A stretch of DNA of 64,000 nucleotides from Brachybacterium equifaecis (GTDB lineage: Bacteria; Actinomycetota; Actinomycetes; Actinomycetales; Dermabacteraceae), in the NCBI RefSeq assembly GCF_023509525.1, contig NZ_JAKNCJ010000001.1, positions 868,001 to 932,000 on the forward strand, written 5' to 3'. Position 1 is the first letter of the stretch. Every line of letters starts with the position of its first letter. The position numbers and the translations under genes are program-made. The notes under the pieces were generated by a model. The model made no database searches and was not told the origin of the DNA. It worked only from the letters and a program-made list of their open reading frames with translations. This document shows positions 46,355 to 54,824 of the stretch, in pieces.

Positions 46355-46558
46355 ATGGCGAAGACCGTGCGACTCACTGACGAGGACTGGCGTGCCCCAG
46401 CGTCTCTCGCAGAAGCCGGCGGCGCCACCACTGAGGAGACTGCCGTCCGCGCGAGCCGCCAGGTCGCCGAGCCGCGCACCCACAGCCGGGCCGTGAGCGA
46501 GGCCTCTGCTCGCGTCCGCGCGCGCTATGCCGACGTGCTGGATCGGCTCGGTCGGTGA
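46355..46558 (+). CDS. Orphan ribbon-helix-helix-type antitoxin-like protein
   Basis: 67 residues from ATG 46355, 6 nt behind TACCAT. The opening MAKTVRLTDEDWRAPASLAE resembles the beta strand and first helix of RHH/VapB-type antitoxins; the rest is charged and helical (SRAVSEASARVRARYADVLDRLG). No toxin gene follows, so it may be a remnant antitoxin or a stand-alone regulator. Confidence 0.6.
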   Translation: MAKTVRLTDEDWRAPASLAEAGGATTEETAVRASRQVAEPRTHSRAVSEASARVRARYADVLDRLGR

Positions 46559-46583
46559 TCGCAGGTCTCGGCCTGGCGGGGCA

Positions 46584-47003
46584 ATGGCTGCGAAGCGCTC
46601 GGCACGTGGGGGCAAGGTGAGCCTGGCGGCCCGCCGCAGCGAAGCGCGCCTCCGTCGACGCCCCGAGGATCCCGGTGCGCGCCACTGTCCGTGGCTGATC
46701 CTCCTCGGCGTCGTGCTCCTGTTCCAGTACGGAAGCCTCGTCGCCGAGGGCGGCTGGAGGGCGGTCACCGGCTACTGGCGCGCTCAGGTCGCTGCGATCG
46801 GGTGGGACGATCTGGCCTCGAGCGGCGTCGGAGCGCTGCTGCTGAGCGCGTTCCTGGCAGCAATGGGGGTCCCGCCCATCGAGGCTTCCGGGACGAGGGC
46901 TCGTCGCGCGTGCGCGCTCATGGTCCGGGGGCTTCGCACAGCGGTGCTGCTGGTCATCGGCGTCTTTGGCTTCTCCGTCGTCCTCGGCTCCGACGGCCGC
47001 TGA
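46584..47003 (+). CDS. Small membrane protein, unknown
   Basis: 139 residues from ATG 46584. A basic N-terminus (MAAKRSARGGKVSLAARR) is followed by three hydrophobic stretches: CPWLILLGVVLLFQYGSLV, SSGVGALLLSAFLAAMGV and AVLLVIGVFGFSVVLG. No family recognised. The start is chosen to avoid overlap with the preceding antitoxin-like gene; base use is somewhat irregular, so confidence is moderate. Confidence 0.5.
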   Translation: MAAKRSARGGKVSLAARRSEARLRRRPEDPGARHCPWLILLGVVLLFQYGSLVAEGGWRAVTGYWRAQVAAIGWDDLASSGVGALLLSAFLAAMGVPPIEASGTRARRACALMVRGLRTAVLLVIGVFGFSVVLGSDGR

Positions 47004-47032
47004 ACTGCGGGCCAGGACCGGCTCGGGCCAGC

Positions 47033-47596
47033 TCAGCCCCGCAACGGCGGCCCGATGCGGAAGGCGATCTCCCGGTCCCGGCTGGAGTCGAGCTCTCCGG
47101 AGACCGTGGTCGTCGACAGCGGCTTGGGATGCAGGAGGATCACGTCGGCGGGCATCGTCGTCCCGTCGTCGGCGAAGGACCGCAGCGTCGGCCCCCAGGT
47201 GAAGCCGCCCGTGATCACGAGGACGAACTCGCCGTCCTCGCTCTCATAGAGGAAGCATTCGATCGGATCGGCCTCTTCGATCGGGACCAGAGTGCTCTTC
47301 GCGAGCGGCAGCGCGGTCTCGTTCTCGATCCAGAACGACATCTCATGGGGCCAGCAGGTCGGGCCCCAGGGAACGTTCCAACCGGCGGGATTCACGAAGA
47401 CGTCAGCCCCGCCCTTCACGCAGGCCCGCGCATCCTCCGCCGCCAGGCCCTGCTCCTTGAGCACGCAGACGCTGCCCGAGAGGTGGCGCAGGCGCGCTCG
47501 CGTGTCATCGAAGGATCCGGGCTGGGAGGGAAGTCCGTCATCGCCTACGGCCCGCTTCGGCGCAGCTCTGGCCCGGATCGGATCGGACGTGGTCAT
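47033..47596 (-). CDS. Hypothetical protein
   Basis: 187 residues from ATG 47596. No signal peptide or membrane helix. Contains LKEQGLAAEDARACVKGGAD, FVNPAGWNVPWGPTCWPHEM, YESEDGEFVLVITGGFTWGPTL and a final STTTVSGELDSSRDREIAFR. Aromatic and acidic composition suggests a globular cytosolic protein. I do not recognise the family. It lies 12 bp upstream of nothing on its strand that would make a clear operon; the GNAT gene starts beyond it. Confidence 0.6.
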   Translation of the reverse strand: MTTSDPIRARAAPKRAVGDDGLPSQPGSFDDTRARLRHLSGSVCVLKEQGLAAEDARACVKGGADVFVNPAGWNVPWGPTCWPHEMSFWIENETALPLAKSTLVPIEEADPIECFLYESEDGEFVLVITGGFTWGPTLRSFADDGTTMPADVILLHPKPLSTTTVSGELDSSRDREIAFRIGPPLRG

Positions 47597-47608
47597 GACC
47601 AGGCTCGC

Positions 47609-48133
47609 TCAGCGCCCGCGCCGCGCATCGATCCAGTACCGGCGCTTGCCGACCTTGCCGCCGCCCGGCTCGTAGAGGTCCTCCAGCACCCCGCCGCAGC
47701 GCTCGATCGTCGCGGCCGACGCCGCGTTCGTGTCATCGCAGGTCACGAGGACGCGCTCGACGCCCAGCTCGGCGAGGCGGGCGACGGACTGCCGCAGGAT
47801 CTCCGTCGCGTACCCGCGGCGGCGGTGCTCGGGGCCGACGGCGTAGCCGACGTGCCCGCCGATGGTGCGCAGGAAGTCGTTGAGCTCGTGGCGGATCGAG
47901 ACGCGCCCGACGATCTCCCCGTCGACCTCGGCCACGAGGAACTCCGCGGGGACCCGCCCCGGCGCGAGATCCTCCCCGCACGCCTCGCGGCGCTGGCCCT
48001 CCAGATAGGCGGCGAAGGGCTGGCCGTCATCGAGCAGGAAGTCGAAGTCGTCGGCCAGGAGCTGCTCCTGCAGGCGCCGCACCTCCGCTTCGTCCTCGAG
48101 GCGGAGCGGGCGCAGGGTCAGGTTCGCAGTCAC
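47609..48133 (-). CDS. GNAT N-acetyltransferase
   Basis: 174 residues from GTG 48133, 6 nt behind TAGGAT. Acetyl-CoA motif in VGYAVGPEHRRRGYATEILRQ (about 105-125), followed by VLVTCDDTNAASAATIERCGG, the typical C-terminal helix of the family's predicted-acetyltransferase branch (COG3981-like). It stops 13 bp before the next gene on the strand, so the two may be cotranscribed. Substrate unknown. Confidence 0.85.
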   Translation of the reverse strand: MTANLTLRPLRLEDEAEVRRLQEQLLADDFDFLLDDGQPFAAYLEGQRREACGEDLAPGRVPAEFLVAEVDGEIVGRVSIRHELNDFLRTIGGHVGYAVGPEHRRRGYATEILRQSVARLAELGVERVLVTCDDTNAASAATIERCGGVLEDLYEPGGGKVGKRRYWIDARRGR

Positions 48134-48260
48134 TCGGCGATCCTAAGGCGAGCAGACGCGGAGGTCACGGGCATTCTTCGCGGTCCCCGCCTCCCAGCGG
48201 AGCCCGCCTCCCAGTGGGCCCGGCCCCACACAGGACCGGTACCTCAGCACAGCCGTCCCT

Positions 48261-48890
48261 TCACCACGCCTTCGCGACCTCGCCGGCCGGGGCATCGACC
48301 GCCTCTGCCGCGCTCACGCCGTGCTCGCGGCAGTACCTCCGGGCGAGCTCCGTGCCGAGCGCATAGCCGAGCCAGCGCGGCAGGTCAGCGCCTCCGAAGA
48401 AGAACCGTGCGTGCTGATCCTCGCGCTCGAGCAGCGGGAGGGCATCCTGCCAGTGCCGATCGAGATCCTCGCCGGGCACGGCCCGGGCGTAGAGGGGTTC
48501 CTCGCCTGTGCGCTCGGCTTCGAAGAGGGTCGCCATGCCCTCGCTGACCAGGGAGTCCGCGAGCCGCGGGCCATAGCCGGGCCCCTGCCAGCGCCGCACA
48601 TGGTGCAGTTCGTGGGCGATGCTCGCAGGAAGCGCCTGGCGCCAATGCTGCGCGAAGTGCTCGCCCCAGGGCTCGAGCGCGATGAAGGCGAGCGCGGCGC
48701 TCGGGGCGTACCCGCCCACCCCGAGCTCGGGGATCGCGAGCCCTCGGTAGTCGCACAGCACGAGATCCGCGCCGTCGATGCCGACCTGGGCGTCGACCGC
48801 GACGGCAGCGGTCTCGGCGAGCGCGCGCACCTCGCCCGCGAGACCGGGCGCGAGATGCCCGGCGGCGTCGAGGAGATAAACGCGGATCAT
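48261..48890 (-). CDS. Putative zinc-dependent peptidase (DUF2268-like)
   Basis: 209 residues from ATG 48890. The zinc signature HELHH is in LPASIAHELHHVRRWQGPG (about 108-118), and a third ligand Glu is plausible in LVSEGMATLFEAE 25 residues later, the gluzincin arrangement found in DUF2268 proteins. No signal peptide, so it is probably cytosolic. The protein is complete and stands alone. Confidence 0.78.
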   Translation of the reverse strand: MIRVYLLDAAGHLAPGLAGEVRALAETAAVAVDAQVGIDGADLVLCDYRGLAIPELGVGGYAPSAALAFIALEPWGEHFAQHWRQALPASIAHELHHVRRWQGPGYGPRLADSLVSEGMATLFEAERTGEEPLYARAVPGEDLDRHWQDALPLLEREDQHARFFFGGADLPRWLGYALGTELARRYCREHGVSAAEAVDAPAGEVAKAW

Positions 48891-49069
48891 GCGCGCACCG
48901 ACCGGCAGCAGACGTGCGGGAAAAGCACCATCGGACCATCGTGCCTGCTCCCGGCGCCGCCCGGGCCAGGTTCACGAAAGCCCCAGCGGGATCCCACCTG
49001 CGTGCGGTTCACTGAAGGATGCACTGCTGCCGCAGTGCGCACCTGTCACCCCGAGGAGAGGCGGCTGCC

Positions 49070-49852
49070 ATGCCCGGTTCGAGCATCAGGCCCGGTTCGA
49101 GCATCGCCCCGCGCCGGGCGCGCCGTCGCGCTCGCTGGCTGACCCGCGGCGTGCCGATCGTGCTCGGCGGCGGCGCCGGCATCTCCGCGTTCATGGTGCT
49201 GGGCGTGGCGAGCCTGATCGGCGGAGCGGGCATCCTGTCCCCGCTGCTCGGCGGTCTGGCCGTCGGCCTCGCGGTGGGCGGCGGCCTCGCCGTGCTCCTG
49301 CGCGATCGCGCCCCGCGGCACGTGCGCCCGTCGGACCTCCCCGAGCTCACGGAGACCACGCGCACGATGCTCGTGGCCATTGCGAAGTCCTCCGCGCGCG
49401 GGCAGAAGCATGCGGCCATGCTCCGCCGGCGCCTGCGCCAGAAGCCTCTGCGCCCCGCCCTCGATCGCGCCGACGGGATGCTGCAGCGCGTGAGCACCCT
49501 GCTGGGCTCCCCCGGTCTCGCCTCGCGCCATGCGGCCGACGACGCGGTGATGACCCTCGAAGGGATGACCTCCCGGTACATCCCGGAGCTGCTCGGGGCA
49601 ATCGAGGCGAACGCCCCGGCCCTCGCCTCGAGCGATGAGGCGACCCGCCGCGCCGGGCACGCGAACCTCCTCAGCATCGAGCGCCAGCTCGGCGTGCTGG
49701 AGGGCCAGCTCGATCAGCTCGACGCGCAGCTCGTGCGGGGGGTGACCCGCTCGCTCGACGTGCACGAGGAGTTCCTCTCCCAGCGCTTCTACGACCCGCG
49801 GACCGCGACCGTCGGGGCGGCTCCGCTCAGCGAGGTCCTCCAGGAGCGCTGA
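49070..49852 (+). CDS. Membrane-anchored protein, unknown
   Basis: 260 residues from ATG 49070 (GAGGAG upstream). A duplicated PGSSI near the N-terminus is encoded by a short tandem repeat. Two hydrophobic segments (about 27-75, Gly/Ala/Leu-rich) precede a 180-residue cytoplasmic, helical part (TRTMLVAIAKSSARGQKHAA, LLSIERQLGVLEGQLDQLDA) ending with SLDVHEEFLSQRFYD. No family recognised; the helical part could be a coiled coil. Its 3' end overlaps the convergent acyltransferase gene by 26 bp. Confidence 0.65.
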   Translation: MPGSSIRPGSSIAPRRARRRARWLTRGVPIVLGGGAGISAFMVLGVASLIGGAGILSPLLGGLAVGLAVGGGLAVLLRDRAPRHVRPSDLPELTETTRTMLVAIAKSSARGQKHAAMLRRRLRQKPLRPALDRADGMLQRVSTLLGSPGLASRHAADDAVMTLEGMTSRYIPELLGAIEANAPALASSDEATRRAGHANLLSIERQLGVLEGQLDQLDAQLVRGVTRSLDVHEEFLSQRFYDPRTATVGAAPLSEVLQER

Positions 49853-51188
49853 CCGGCTCCTGCTCGGCGGACCGCCTCAGCGGCACCATCCCGAGGCCGA
49901 GCAGACCGATCAGCGGCAGCATCGGCCACAGGAAGCCGAGCCCGCCGGCGCCGACCATCCCTGAGCCCGCCATCACGGCGAGCCCTCCGCACACGAGCGC
50001 GGCGGCGAGCAGCGCCCGCCACAGCGGCGGGGCCGGGCGGGGATCAGGTCGGGGCGTCTCGAACCGGCCCATCACCAGCACGATCACCCCGGTGATCGCC
50101 AGCAGCGCCGCGCACCACAGGGGCCGGCTCGCCCACCAGATCCCCGTCAGCGGCTCTGGCAGCAGGGCGCGCGCATCGAGGGCGAGCAGCAGGTGCGCGA
50201 GGCCCACCAGAGCGGTGAGGTGCCACAGGAACCACGTCATGATCCGCTGGTTGACCATCACGGTGACGAGCCACAGGCGCGGCCGGGCGAGCAGCCTGGT
50301 CAGCGCGCCCTCTGCGAGCAGCACGATCCCGGCCTGCAGCAGGCCGAGGAAGGCCATGGTCACGCGGGTGGGGCTCGAGTTGCTGATCGCGTCGGCCGAG
50401 GCGGTGATCATCGAGACCGGGTAGGGCCCGAGGCCGACGAGCACCGCGAGTCCCGCCGCGCCGATCCCGGCGAGCGCGAGCCGCCGCCCGGTACCGGCGA
50501 GGCGCCCGTCGAGCCAGGCGTAGCCGACCTGGTGGAAGGCCGCCCAGACGATCACGTAGTTCGGGTACCCCAGCAGCGGGGAGGAGGCGGTGATGCTGAT
50601 GGCGTCCACGATGCCCGCGAGCGCCAGGCCCCCGGCCACCGAGAGCCAGCCGAAGCGCTCCCAGAGCACCAGGCACGGCGGGGCGAGCACGATGACGAGC
50701 AGGTAGGAGGCGAGGAACCAGGTGGGGATCAGCGCCATCTGCGAGGCGAGGCGCACCGTCTCCGCGGGGGCGCCCGCGAGCAGTGCGATCGCGCAGATCA
50801 CGATCCAGGCCACCAGCAGCGGGATCAGCGGCACTCCGAGGCGGCGCAGGCGCGTGCGCAGCCACTCGGCGTACGTCGTGCCGCGCTTTCGCGCCGAGCG
50901 CCAGGAGAGCCCGTTGGAGTAGCCGCCCACCAGGAAGAAGATCGGCATGACCTGGAAGATCCAGGTCAGCGGATGGGTCCAGCGGGCGGAGTCCAGCACG
51001 CCGTGCGGGTCGATGCCGTGCGTGGGGCTGACGGCCATGATGGTCCAGTGCCCGAGCACGACCACCGCGATGGCGGCGGCGCGAAGGAAGTCGACCACGC
51101 GATTGCGGCTCGCGGGGGTCGCGGCGTCGACCTGCTGGGCCCGGGTCAGCCGGGCGGCGGGGTCGGCCGTCTGCGCGCGAGTGCTCAC
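49827..51188 (-). CDS. Acyltransferase-3 family membrane protein
   Basis: 453 residues from GTG 51188, which overlaps the upstream stop (GTGA). About 10-12 membrane segments. The family opening RNRVVDFLRAAAIAVVVLGHW carries the catalytic His, and QVMPIFFLVGGYSNGLSW is the second hallmark. Such proteins O-acylate sugars, lipids or other envelope components on the membrane. Cotranscribed with the SRPBCC gene. Confidence 0.85.
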   Translation of the reverse strand: MSTRAQTADPAARLTRAQQVDAATPASRNRVVDFLRAAAIAVVVLGHWTIMAVSPTHGIDPHGVLDSARWTHPLTWIFQVMPIFFLVGGYSNGLSWRSARKRGTTYAEWLRTRLRRLGVPLIPLLVAWIVICAIALLAGAPAETVRLASQMALIPTWFLASYLLVIVLAPPCLVLWERFGWLSVAGGLALAGIVDAISITASSPLLGYPNYVIVWAAFHQVGYAWLDGRLAGTGRRLALAGIGAAGLAVLVGLGPYPVSMITASADAISNSSPTRVTMAFLGLLQAGIVLLAEGALTRLLARPRLWLVTVMVNQRIMTWFLWHLTALVGLAHLLLALDARALLPEPLTGIWWASRPLWCAALLAITGVIVLVMGRFETPRPDPRPAPPLWRALLAAALVCGGLAVMAGSGMVGAGGLGFLWPMLPLIGLLGLGMVPLRRSAEQEPVSAPGGPR

Positions 51189-51682
51189 TGCGCGGGTGTG
51201 CCGGGGCCCTCGGCGAGAGCGGCGAGGCGATCGAGAGAGGCCTGGAGGTTCTGCGCGGTGGTCGCACGCGCCTTCTCCTCGCGCGCCGGGTCGTGCAGGT
51301 CGGACCAGTCGTAGATGTGGGTGACGCGAGTGGACTGCGCGCCGAGGGGCTCGAGCTTCCAGCCCCACTGGTGGCCGGGCTCGGAGGCGCCCTGCGGGGC
51401 GGGCCGCCAGGCGATGCGCCGGCCCTCCTCGAAGTCGACCACCCGGTTCTCCCGCACGGAGCCCTTGGTGAGCGTCATCGTGAAGACGTCCCCGGCCGCG
51501 CGCACGCGCTGGCCGTGATCGGCGGCGCCGAGGTTGTCGTTGCCGTCCCACTCGACCTGCCGGGCCGGATCGGCGATCAGCTCGAAGATCTCTGCGGCCG
51601 GGGCCGCGATCTCCCGGGATGCGGTGACGATGCGCGGGGCAGCGCCCTCGGAGGCAAGCTGCGGTGCGTCGGAAGTGCTCAT
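51185..51682 (-). CDS. SRPBCC-family protein (polyketide cyclase/dehydrase-like)
   Basis: 165 residues from ATG 51682. START-like fold: EIAAPAAEIFELIADPARQVEWDGN, then VFTMTLTKGSVRENRVVDFEEGRRIAWRP, and VTHIYDWSDLHDPAREEKAR near the end. It likely binds a hydrophobic small molecule in the central cavity; function otherwise unknown. It overlaps the acyltransferase start by 4 bp. Confidence 0.85.
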   Translation of the reverse strand: MSTSDAPQLASEGAAPRIVTASREIAAPAAEIFELIADPARQVEWDGNDNLGAADHGQRVRAAGDVFTMTLTKGSVRENRVVDFEEGRRIAWRPAPQGASEPGHQWGWKLEPLGAQSTRVTHIYDWSDLHDPAREEKARATTAQNLQASLDRLAALAEGPGTPAQ

Positions 51683-51797
51683 AGAGGCATTGTGCCCCGG
51701 CGGGGGCGGCCCGCAGGGCGGGTGTGGAGAAACTGCGGCATGCACGGGCAGGGGCACGGGCGCAGCCGCTGCCCCGGCCAGCCGGTACCCTCGCCTG

Positions 51798-53318
51798 GTG
51801 CTCCTGCGACAGTTCCGCCGCCCCGGCTCCCCCGCGCTGCACGATGCGCGCCTGAGAGCAGGCCGCATCGCCGAGGTCGCCCCGCACCTCGCCGCGCACG
51901 CGGGCGAGGAGATCCTCGACGCCGGCGGCGCCGTCGCGATCCCGGGACTCTGGGACCAGCACGTGCACGTCGGCCAGGCCGCCCAGGGCGCCTCCCGCCT
52001 CGACACCAGCGCGATGACCAGCGTCGATGCCCTGCTCGCAGCAGTGCGCGCGGAGCTCGCCGCCCGGCCCGCCGCCGCCGAAGGCGAGACGCTCGTCGGC
52101 TTCGGGCACCGGCTCGTCGACCTCGAGGGAGCGCCGACGGTCGCAGCCCTCGATGCGGCCTCCCGCGCGCCGGGCGGCGCTGCGGTGCCGGTGGTGCTGA
52201 TCGGCGGGGACGCCCATCACGCCTGGATGAGCTCGGCCGCCCTCGCCGCCCTCGGCCTGCCCGCGCGCACAGGGATCGTCGCGGAGGACGAGTGGTTCGA
52301 TGCCGCCTTCCACCTCGAGGACCTGCCGGGCGTCGCCGCCCGCCTCGAATCCGGGGTGGTGCGCCTGCAGGAGGACGCGCTCTCGCGCGGCATCGTGGGC
52401 CTGACGGACATGGAGTGGTCCGAGAACTGGCGCCTCTGGGAGCGCCGCCTCCCCCGGCTGCGGGTTCGCACCGCGACCTACCTCTCGCACCTGGAGACCG
52501 CCCCCGGGCCGACGGGCACCCCCATCGGCACCTCGGGGCTCGTGACGATGGGCCCGCTGAAGATCATCGCCGACGGCTCCCTCGGATCGCGCTCCGCGTT
52601 CTGCCGCCACGCCTACGCCGGCGCCGCCGCGAGCAGCATCAGCGCAGGCCACGGCATTCTCAGCATCGACCCTGACGCCCTGCGCACCGCCATCGCGCGC
52701 GCCGAGGAGCGGGGGCTCGAAGCGGCGGTCCACGCGATCGGCGACGCCGCGGCCCGCATCGTGCTCGACGCCTTCGCCGCCCTCCCGCCGCGCGCGGGCC
52801 GGCGCATCGAGCACGCGCAGCTGCTCACCGATGAGGACATCGCCGGGATGGCCCGTCTCGGCATCGCCGCCTCCGTGCAGCCCGCGCACCTGCTGGATGA
52901 CCGCGACGCCTCCGTCGAGCTGTGGCCGGGCACGTTCGAGGAGTCGTTCCGCTTCCGCGACCTGCTGCGCGCCGGGGTGCCGCTGCTGATGGGGTCCGAC
53001 GCGCCCGTCGCGCCCATCGACCCGTGGCTCGCGATGGCGGCCGCCGTGCACCGCAGCGCCGACGCCCGCCAGGCCTGGCTGCCCGCTCAGCAGCTCCAGC
53101 CGCTCGAGGCGCTCATGGCCTCCGTCGACGGGGCGCCGCTGCTCGAGGCGGGCGCGACCTCGGACGTCGTCCTGCTCTCCGATGACCCGTTCGCAGCGGT
53201 GCCGACGACGCCGGACGGACTGATGGACGAGCACGCCGCCCGCGAGTCCGCCGCCCGGCTGCGGGAGGTGCGACCGCTCGCGACGATCCTCGCCGGGCAG
53301 GTCGCGTTCTCGCGGTAG
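51798..53318 (+). CDS. Amidohydrolase (YtcJ-like, amidohydrolase_3)
   Basis: 506 residues from GTG 51798, 6 nt behind TACCCT. Metal-dependent hydrolase: DQHVHVG (HxH, about 52), LTDMEWSENW, KIIADGSLGSRSAFC (family motif, about 255-270), AAVHAIGDAAARIVLDAF and RIEHAQLL with metal-ligand His, and LLMGSDAPVAPIDPW with the catalytic Asp (about 400). The YtcJ group hydrolyses N-acyl or formamide-type substrates; no specific substrate is indicated. Downstream lies a tandem repeat shared with the end of the SIMPL gene. Confidence 0.85.
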   Translation: MLLRQFRRPGSPALHDARLRAGRIAEVAPHLAAHAGEEILDAGGAVAIPGLWDQHVHVGQAAQGASRLDTSAMTSVDALLAAVRAELAARPAAAEGETLVGFGHRLVDLEGAPTVAALDAASRAPGGAAVPVVLIGGDAHHAWMSSAALAALGLPARTGIVAEDEWFDAAFHLEDLPGVAARLESGVVRLQEDALSRGIVGLTDMEWSENWRLWERRLPRLRVRTATYLSHLETAPGPTGTPIGTSGLVTMGPLKIIADGSLGSRSAFCRHAYAGAAASSISAGHGILSIDPDALRTAIARAEERGLEAAVHAIGDAAARIVLDAFAALPPRAGRRIEHAQLLTDEDIAGMARLGIAASVQPAHLLDDRDASVELWPGTFEESFRFRDLLRAGVPLLMGSDAPVAPIDPWLAMAAAVHRSADARQAWLPAQQLQPLEALMASVDGAPLLEAGATSDVVLLSDDPFAAVPTTPDGLMDEHAARESAARLREVRPLATILAGQVAFSR

Positions 53319-53328
53319 GAGGCCCGTC

Positions 53329-53423
53329 GGCCCTCAGCTCGCGAGCCCGCCGGGCGGCCCTCAGCTCGCGAGCCCGCCGGGCGGCCCTCAGCTCGCGAGC
53401 CCGCGGGGCGGCCCTCAGCTCGC
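53329..53423. repeat. 27-bp tandem repeat over the end of the SIMPL gene
   Basis: 3.5 copies of a 27-bp unit beginning GGCCCTCAGCTCGC (53329, 53356, 53383, partial at 53410). The partial copy contains the stop codon of the SIMPL gene, and the copies beyond it repeat that stop in the same frame, so the array is a duplication of the gene's last codons and stop. Confidence 0.9.
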
Positions 53424-54116
53424 CTCGAACCTCGCGTGGATCCGCACCGCGACCTCGATGTCCTCCGGGGTGACGTCGACGCCCTGGCCGGAGTCAGCCG
53501 CGCTGAACATCTTCGCGCGGCCGGCTGCGCCCGCCTCAGCGCCCCACGAGCCGGCGCCCCACGACCCGGCCGGGGCCCCCGCATCGCCGAGCAGTCCGGC
53601 GTCGGCCGCTTCCGTCATCGTGAGGTGCGCGAAGCCCGCCGCCTCGGCGATCACGCGGGCCCGAGCGGTCGCATCCTGCACCGCCCCGGCCAGCACCTCC
53701 GCCTCGGCCTCCCGCTGGTGGGACGGGGCGAGGGACCAGGTGACGCTCTGGGCCTCGATACCCTCGCGGCCGCCCCAGCGGGCGATGAGATCGGTGAGGG
53801 CACGGTGCTCGCGGAACGTCAGGCGCAGCGTCGCGCTGGCGGCGCAGCGGGGCTGCTCCGCCTCCCCTTCCGGGGTCCAGGGCCGCCAGGAGCGGGTGGC
53901 GATAGGGAGGATCGCGTGCGCGGCGAGCGGGGATCGGGAGCCGTCGGCCCCGGGAGCGGCGAGCTGCTCGATATCTGCCTGCAGCTCGTGCAGGAGGGTG
54001 CTCGTGCGCTCCAGCGACTCGGCGGCCGAGCCGCTCTCGGTGCTGACGAGGAGGGTGAGATCCGCGAGCTCGGGCGGTAGGTGCCGCGAGGCGTCTCCGG
54101 TGACAGTGATGCGCAT
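53415..54116 (-). CDS. SIMPL-domain (DUF541) protein
   Basis: 233 residues from ATG 54116, 6 nt behind TACCCT. DUF541 features: MRITVTGDASRHLPPELADL at the start, RHTSTLLHE-type helix (ERTSTLLHELQADIEQL), a WR.W..... GE... VTWSL strand pattern, and a C-terminal VTPEDIEVAVRIHARFEAS. Near 205 is a duplicated GSWGA. Usually SIMPL proteins are exported; no signal peptide is visible here, so it is probably cytosolic. Function unknown. Confidence 0.75.
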   Translation of the reverse strand: MRITVTGDASRHLPPELADLTLLVSTESGSAAESLERTSTLLHELQADIEQLAAPGADGSRSPLAAHAILPIATRSWRPWTPEGEAEQPRCAASATLRLTFREHRALTDLIARWGGREGIEAQSVTWSLAPSHQREAEAEVLAGAVQDATARARVIAEAAGFAHLTMTEAADAGLLGDAGAPAGSWGAGSWGAEAGAAGRAKMFSAADSGQGVDVTPEDIEVAVRIHARFEAS

Positions 54117-54169
54117 GGCGGCAGGGTAGCCCCGCCAGATGGGCCAGCCCGCCAGGCGGCGGAGCTCCC

Positions 54170-54526
54170 TCAGCCGCGTGCGACGTGGAGCGCCTGGGCG
54201 ATCAGCACGGCCTGCAGAGGCAGGCGGCCGTACGCGATCGACCGGTGCAGGGCGCTGCGGTCCGACCAATCGGCCGCCATCTGCAGGTTCGCCGGGAACA
54301 CCGCGACGAAGAGCGCCGCTGCCGCCGCTCCCCCGAGGCGGCGGGTCGCAGGAACAGCCAGCAGACCGGCGATGCCCAGCTCCGCCGCGCCCGAGGCGAG
54401 CGTGTAGACGCGCGCATCGCCCGGCAGCGCGCGCGGGACGATCGAGTCGAAGGGCGCGGGCCGAGCGAAGTGAAGCGCTCCGGCGCCTGCGAGCAGAGCG
54501 CTGAGGGCAATTGCGGTGCGAGACAT
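54170..54526 (-). CDS. DoxX-like small membrane protein
   Basis: 118 residues from ATG 54526, 6 nt behind TAGCGT. Four hydrophobic segments with the family pattern AGALHFARPAPFDSIVPRAL, then SGAAELGIAGLLAVP and FVAVFPANLQMAADW. DoxX-type proteins are linked to thiol redox balance in some actinobacteria; here only the family can be stated. It is monocistronic. Upstream on its strand lies a repeat-rich intergenic region. Confidence 0.8.
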   Translation of the reverse strand: MSRTAIALSALLAGAGALHFARPAPFDSIVPRALPGDARVYTLASGAAELGIAGLLAVPATRRLGGAAAAALFVAVFPANLQMAADWSDRSALHRSIAYGRLPLQAVLIAQALHVARG

Positions 54527-54615
54527 CCCGCCACGCTACGCGGCGGCCCTGGGCACCGGGCCGCGGGCCGCAGGCCGCAGGCCGCAGGCGCGCCCTACCC
54601 CGCCCGTCCCGCCCC

Positions 54616-54657
54616 GCCTGTCCCGCCTCGCCTGTCCCGCCTCGCCTGTCCCGCCTC
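54616..54657. repeat. 14-bp GC minisatellite
   Basis: Three exact copies of GCCTGTCCCGCCTC (54616, 54630, 54644), flanked by further CCCGCC-type simple sequence. No gene is seen here. Confidence 0.85.
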
Positions 54658-54708
54658 GCCCGGCCCCGCCCGGCCCCGCCCCGTCCCGCGTGGATTGCGA
54701 CCCACGTG

Positions 54709-54824
54709 GGTACCTTTCGCGCGTCGCAAAGGTACCTGAGCGGGCCGCAGCGGCATCCAACCGCCGCAAAGGTACCTGAGCGGGCCCAAAGGCGTCGGCC
54801 CCTCTGGAAAGGTGCCTCGGCGGT
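54709..54824. repeat. GGTACC-containing repeats with 40-bp period
   Basis: AAAGGTACC occurs at 54728 and 54768 and, slightly changed (AAAGGTGCC), at 54808: exactly 40 bp apart. A 21-bp block beginning CGCAAAGG is identical in the first two. An inverted copy GGTACCTTT at 54709 makes a hairpin with the first. The array fills the space between the DUF1992 gene's end and the 54.6-kb minisatellite. Confidence 0.85.

Noticed and set aside
51189-53234. N-terminal extension of the acyltransferase frame to over 1100 residues
   Set aside because: The extension is antisense to the amidohydrolase and overlaps the SRPBCC gene; the GTG at 51188 with a 4-bp overlap is the sensible start.
53329-54824. CRISPR array
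   Set aside because: The 27-bp units are head to tail with no spacers, and the GGTACC repeats are only two exact copies with unlike internal sequence; no cas genes are near.
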